The notes under the pieces are model-generated. The model ran no database searches and was not told the DNA's origin. It was given only the letters and a program-made list of their open reading frames with translations. The translations under genes and the position numbers were made by a program. A stretch of 8,558 bases of DNA from an uncultured Prevotella sp. (GTDB taxonomy: Bacteria; Bacteroidota; Bacteroidia; Bacteroidales; Bacteroidaceae). The DNA is taken from positions 1 to 8,558 of the forward strand of contig CAMQBR010000068.1 in NCBI GenBank assembly GCA_946999045.1, read 5' to 3'. Positions 5,451 through 8,558 of the stretch are shown here, piece after piece. Every line of letters starts with the position of its first letter. Position 1 is the first letter of the stretch.

Positions 5451-6227
5451 ATGCTCCCTTTTGAAATTGGCATAAAAGACATAATCGATATATTTTTAGT
5501 AGCGTTGATGCTCTACTATGTATATAGACTCATGAAAGAGAGCCGTTCTCTCAATGTGTTTATTGGTATCTTATTCTTTATTCTAATATGGCTTTTTGTT
5601 AGTCAGGTATTAGAAATGCGCCTGCTCGGTTCTATTATGGATAAGTTAGTAAGTGTAGGTGTTATTGGACTGATCATTTTGTTTCAGGAAGAAATACGTC
5701 GGTTCTTATATCAATTAGGAGCACACCAACGATTTCAGTTCATTGCCAAATTCTTCAAAGGCAGCAACGATAAAATTGAAGAAGACAAAGAAACCATTGT
5801 GCCTATTGTTCTGGCATGTATGAGTATGGCAAAGGGAAGAGTAGGGGCACTTATCGTTATAGAACGCAGTATGACATTAAGTGACATAATGGATACAGGT
5901 GATGTGATTGATGCCAAAATCAACCAAAGATTGATAGAAAATATATTCTTCAAAAACTCCCCTTTACACGATGGTGCTATGATTATTTCTAAGAAACGAA
6001 TTATGGCAGCAGGTTGTATCTTACCTGTATCGCACGACCTTACCATTCCTAAAGAGTTGGGGTTGCGACATAGAGCGGCTATGGGAATGTCGCAAAAAAG
6101 TGATGCCATTGCTATTGTCGTTTCCGAGGAAACAGGTCGTATTAGTGTTGCCATGAATGGAGAATTCCAGTTACGATTATCAGCAGAAGATTTGGAGAGC
6201 CTGTTGGCAACTGAAATGAGAGGATAG
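5451..6227 (+). CDS. cdaA: Membrane diadenylate cyclase CdaA (c-di-AMP synthase)
   Basis: CdaA condenses two ATP into cyclic di-AMP, a second messenger controlling osmotic balance, potassium uptake and cell wall homeostasis. The 258-residue product has three N-terminal membrane helices (about 8-26, 36-52, 64-80) and a cytoplasmic DAC domain (about 110-240). The two catalytic motifs are present: PLHDGAMII (Asp174-Gly175-Ala176, metal and ATP binding) and RHRAAMG (206-212). The linker EEIRRFLYQLGAHQRF (80-95) is typical of the CdaA class. The ATG at 5451 fits the family start. In Firmicutes the gene is followed by cdaR and glmM; here it is preceded by folP and followed after 20 bases by an LtaS-like gene, with no CdaR/YbbR protein in the window. 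Family and catalytic activity are well supported; local regulation is inferred. Confidence 0.93.
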   Translation: MLPFEIGIKDIIDIFLVALMLYYVYRLMKESRSLNVFIGILFFILIWLFVSQVLEMRLLGSIMDKLVSVGVIGLIILFQEEIRRFLYQLGAHQRFQFIAKFFKGSNDKIEEDKETIVPIVLACMSMAKGRVGALIVIERSMTLSDIMDTGDVIDAKINQRLIENIFFKNSPLHDGAMIISKKRIMAAGCILPVSHDLTIPKELGLRHRAAMGMSQKSDAIAIVVSEETGRISVAMNGEFQLRLSAEDLESLLATEMRG

Positions 6228-6247
6228 TTTTACAGACAAGTATCATC

Positions 6248-8212
6248 ATGATAAAATATATCACGAAATTGTGCAAATATGGGTTAATAGTTATTTTGCT
6301 ATTAGCCTTGTTTCGTTTAGTTTTTGTAGGTATCTTTGTTCCTTTTACTTTGATAAGTAAAAACTTACACTCTCTTTCTTTATTGATATTCAATGCTCTA
6401 CGTTTTGATTTGCAGGTAACAGCCTACACTTTACTCTTGCCTACCTTATTAAGCATCATCATACTCGCAGGGGGAGTAGGTATTCCTGTCTGTGGCAAGT
6501 TGGGCAGAGCAAGCATTTCTGCCTGCGTTAATAAATGTATTCGATGGTATTTTGTCTTTGTTTACGTTCTGCTTTTTTTATTGTGTATGATTGATTTAGG
6601 CTTTTATTCTAACTTCAATTCCCACATTAACATCACTTTTTTCGATTTCTTTAACGAAGGGCCTCTTAGTTTGTTACAAACTATTTGGCAAGAGTACCAT
6701 TGCGTTTTGTACTTCTATATTATTGTTTTGATAACAATTATGATAGTTTGGCTTACCAAGAGAATAGAGAATTCTAATAACCAGCCTTATCAAAAATGGC
6801 ATTGGGTATTAATGGTGGCTTATATCATTGTGCTGTTTGTATGTTTGCGCGGATCTGTTTGGAGATTTCCCCTACAAATAGAGGATACCTTTGTTTCAGT
6901 TGATAAAACTATCAACGATATTGTACCTAATGCGCCTTATATGTTGAAGAAGGCTTTGAAAGAGAAGAAAAATTCTTTCCAGATAAAAAGCGTAGCCTCT
7001 TTGCTAAAAGAATATCAGTTTGCATCCGTTCGGCAAGCTTTAAATGTATATACGCAAGGTAAGGTAGTGTTGCAAAACAATGATACATTGCAGGCTTTGC
7101 AAAAGGCGTTGTTTGTAGATGTACCTAAGACATGGCATATATTGCAACCGAACATTGTTATTATTTATAGTGAGAGCTGGAGCAATTATCTTTTTGAATT
7201 GCATAGCAAAAACTGTGATATGTATTTGGGCTTACAGCGTCATTTTAAGGAAGATTTGTTGTTTCGACATTTTCTGTCGGTACAGAATGGTACCATTGCT
7301 TCTATCGAAAATCTGATAGTAGGCACGCCTTATCCTCGCTTTTTCGCATCGAAGTATCGTTTGAAATTGTTGCCCACATCTATTGCTATTCCTTTTAATC
7401 AAAGTGGATATGATACAGAGTTCTTGTCGGGTATGGACATGGCTTGGGAAAATAGTGCGGAAGCGTTAACGCATCAGCAATTTAAGAAGGTTAGGGACAA
7501 GTTTAGTATTTTGAAGGATAATCCTTGCGCACAATACAATAGTATCGGTGTATATGATGAGTTTCTCTTTCAATACCTCCTAAAACAACTTTCTGAAAAA
7601 ACACAGCGTCCTCAAATGATAGCCGTAATGACTACTACGAATCATCCGCCTTTTGAGTTCCCTAAACATTTGCATTTGCCTGTACTTGGTAGTAAGGTGT
7701 ACCAAAACAAGTGCTTCACAGAGAAAAATCAAAAGGTTTTAAATAAGTATCTCACGGGCTTTAGGTATTATAATAAGGTGTTGGCGAAGTTTTTAACTCA
7801 GTTTAAACAGTCGCTTGCCGCTAAAAACACTATTTTGGTTGTAACAGGCGACCATAACGTGCGATCTATTCTCAACTATGATGTAGTGGAAAAACGTTGG
7901 GAACGTTCTGTTCCGCTTTATATCTACTTGCCACCAGCTTTACGTCAACCCCAATATCATCAGCTTACCCAGCGTTTTGGATGTCACGATGATATAATAC
8001 CAACCTTAGCTCCTTTTGCATTTAGCAATACTCGTTATTTCTGTATGGGGCATAATCTATTGGACGTTTCAGCACCCAATTCACTTTATTATGGATACAA
8101 TGTTCTGCAATTATTAGCCCCATGGGGTATGTATCATAAAGCGCATTGTCGTATTGCTGCTCGCAATATGTTGCGTGAGCTATATCTTCAGCACTTCCTC
8201 TCACATTATTAA
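6248..8212 (+). CDS. LtaS-like membrane sulfatase-fold transferase (phosphoglycerol/phosphoethanolamine type)
   Basis: The 654-residue product has the architecture of lipoteichoic-acid synthase relatives: five membrane helices in the first ~205 residues (about 11-35, 57-79, 99-120, 151-171, 186-202), a linker to about 295, then an extracytoplasmic alkaline-phosphatase/sulfatase domain. Key residues fit LtaS: Glu309 in IYSESW (metal), Thr349 in QNGTIASIE (nucleophile, like LtaS Thr300), Asp535-His536 in VVTGDHN (metal), plus GCHDDIIPT (578-586). TTTNHPPF (462-469) is the usual substrate-side loop. Such enzymes move glycerol-phosphate or phosphoethanolamine from phospholipid to an envelope glycan or lipid acceptor in the periplasm. 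The true substrate in a Gram-negative host cannot be told from sequence, so no symbol is given. The start lies 20 bases after cdaA, implying co-transcription. Confidence 0.85.
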   Translation: MIKYITKLCKYGLIVILLLALFRLVFVGIFVPFTLISKNLHSLSLLIFNALRFDLQVTAYTLLLPTLLSIIILAGGVGIPVCGKLGRASISACVNKCIRWYFVFVYVLLFLLCMIDLGFYSNFNSHINITFFDFFNEGPLSLLQTIWQEYHCVLYFYIIVLITIMIVWLTKRIENSNNQPYQKWHWVLMVAYIIVLFVCLRGSVWRFPLQIEDTFVSVDKTINDIVPNAPYMLKKALKEKKNSFQIKSVASLLKEYQFASVRQALNVYTQGKVVLQNNDTLQALQKALFVDVPKTWHILQPNIVIIYSESWSNYLFELHSKNCDMYLGLQRHFKEDLLFRHFLSVQNGTIASIENLIVGTPYPRFFASKYRLKLLPTSIAIPFNQSGYDTEFLSGMDMAWENSAEALTHQQFKKVRDKFSILKDNPCAQYNSIGVYDEFLFQYLLKQLSEKTQRPQMIAVMTTTNHPPFEFPKHLHLPVLGSKVYQNKCFTEKNQKVLNKYLTGFRYYNKVLAKFLTQFKQSLAAKNTILVVTGDHNVRSILNYDVVEKRWERSVPLYIYLPPALRQPQYHQLTQRFGCHDDIIPTLAPFAFSNTRYFCMGHNLLDVSAPNSLYYGYNVLQLLAPWGMYHKAHCRIAARNMLRELYLQHFLSHY

Positions 8213-8215
8213 ATA

Positions 8216-8239
8216 GGTATATTTGTAAATACCATTTTT
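8216..8239 (+). terminator. Weak hairpin after the ltaS-like gene
   Basis: GGTAT (8216-8220) pairs with ATACC (8229-8233) followed by a T5 run (8235-8239), only 4 bases after the stop. The five-pair stem is short and AT-rich, so this is at best a weak terminator. The rest of the 8213-8558 stretch holds no convincing gene. Confidence 0.35.
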
Positions 8240-8395
8240 CTAAACCTTTTTCTTCCCTCTTTTTACCTTCTTTATTCAATTCTCATAAACCTTAAAAACG
8301 GTTATTATAAATTAGTTTTATTAGATTTGATACATATTTTTTGAGCTAAAAAGAAGGTAAAAGATGACAAAATGTATTTTATACAATTTACTCAC

Positions 8396-8418
8396 CATAT
8401 GTATATATGTATATGTAG
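8396..8418. repeat. ATATGTAT short tandem stretch
   Basis: Alternating purine-pyrimidine repeats of the type ATATGTAT run for about 22 bases in the otherwise gene-poor 3' end of the window. It is low-complexity and easily melted. No function is visible. Confidence 0.4.
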
Positions 8419-8495
8419 GTAATCTATATTCCTCATCCTTGCGTTTTTTTTCTCTGTAAGCTGTAGGTTTTCATATTTTCAACCTTACTCGATAG

Positions 8496-8515
8496 TTTCC
8501 TAATTATTTAGGAAA
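8496..8515. repeat. Perfect 8-base inverted repeat, terminator-like
   Basis: TTTCCTAA (8496-8503), loop TTAT, TTAGGAAA (8508-8515). It has A/T-rich flanks but no long T run on either side, so it could be a weak terminator for a gene entering from the right or an operator-like palindrome. The role is undecided. Confidence 0.35.
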
Positions 8516-8558
8516 TCTTTATCCTTTAGTCCTTCTATTTGGCTTCATTACGATAGTA

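Noticed and set aside
5735..6154. Minus-strand 139-codon frame inside cdaA
   Set aside because: Antisense to the diadenylate cyclase domain with no independent support.
8218..8225. TATATTTG box just after the ltaS-like gene as a promoter
   Set aside because: It has no -33 TTTG at the right distance, overlaps a terminator-like hairpin, and is followed by no convincing gene.

Overview
This AT-rich window looks like a chromosomal segment of a Bacteroidota bacterium, most likely a Bacteroidales member close to Prevotella or Bacteroides. The main evidence is promoter grammar: TTTG-N20-TAnnTTTG boxes stand upstream of several transcription units, and Shine-Dalgarno sequences are weak or absent. 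The integrase remnant and the CTP-type S41 protease also read like Bacteroidales family members. The organism call is inference from sequence style and was not checked against a database.

Left part (about 1-2290): a decayed or rearranged prophage end lying against a tRNA-Asn gene. Read leftward from the tRNA, it holds a truncated and frameshifted tyrosine recombinase (integrase) remnant, a small tail-completion-like protein, an AT-rich heptamer repeat that forms a long hairpin, an HK97 gp10-like tail protein, and the N-terminus of a TP901-type tape measure protein that runs off the window. Between the gp10-like gene and the tape measure gene, on the opposite strand, is a 93-residue protein with two membrane helices and its own good Bacteroidota promoter. 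It is the best candidate here for an undescribed prophage accessory function such as superinfection exclusion. The tail tube and tail chaperone genes expected in that gap are absent.

Middle (2288-4280): tRNA-Asn(GTT) on the minus strand has a consensus promoter and an intrinsic terminator that cuts directly into the integrase remnant. It is divergent from a monocistronic secreted carboxy-terminal processing protease (PDZ + S41, Ser293/Lys318 dyad), which ends in a strong, roughly symmetrical terminator.

Right part (4347-8240): a rightward, probably co-transcribed set of three genes. These are dihydropteroate synthase (folP), the membrane diadenylate cyclase CdaA (c-di-AMP synthase), and, 20 bases later, a five-helix LtaS-like phosphoglycerol/phosphoethanolamine-transferase-type sulfatase-fold protein. 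Pairing c-di-AMP synthesis with an envelope polyol-phosphate transferase in one unit is notable, because c-di-AMP and LtaS are functionally linked in Staphylococcus. The last ~345 bases carry a weak hairpin, one doubtful 31-codon ORF, an AT-rich tandem stretch and a short palindrome, but no convincing gene.
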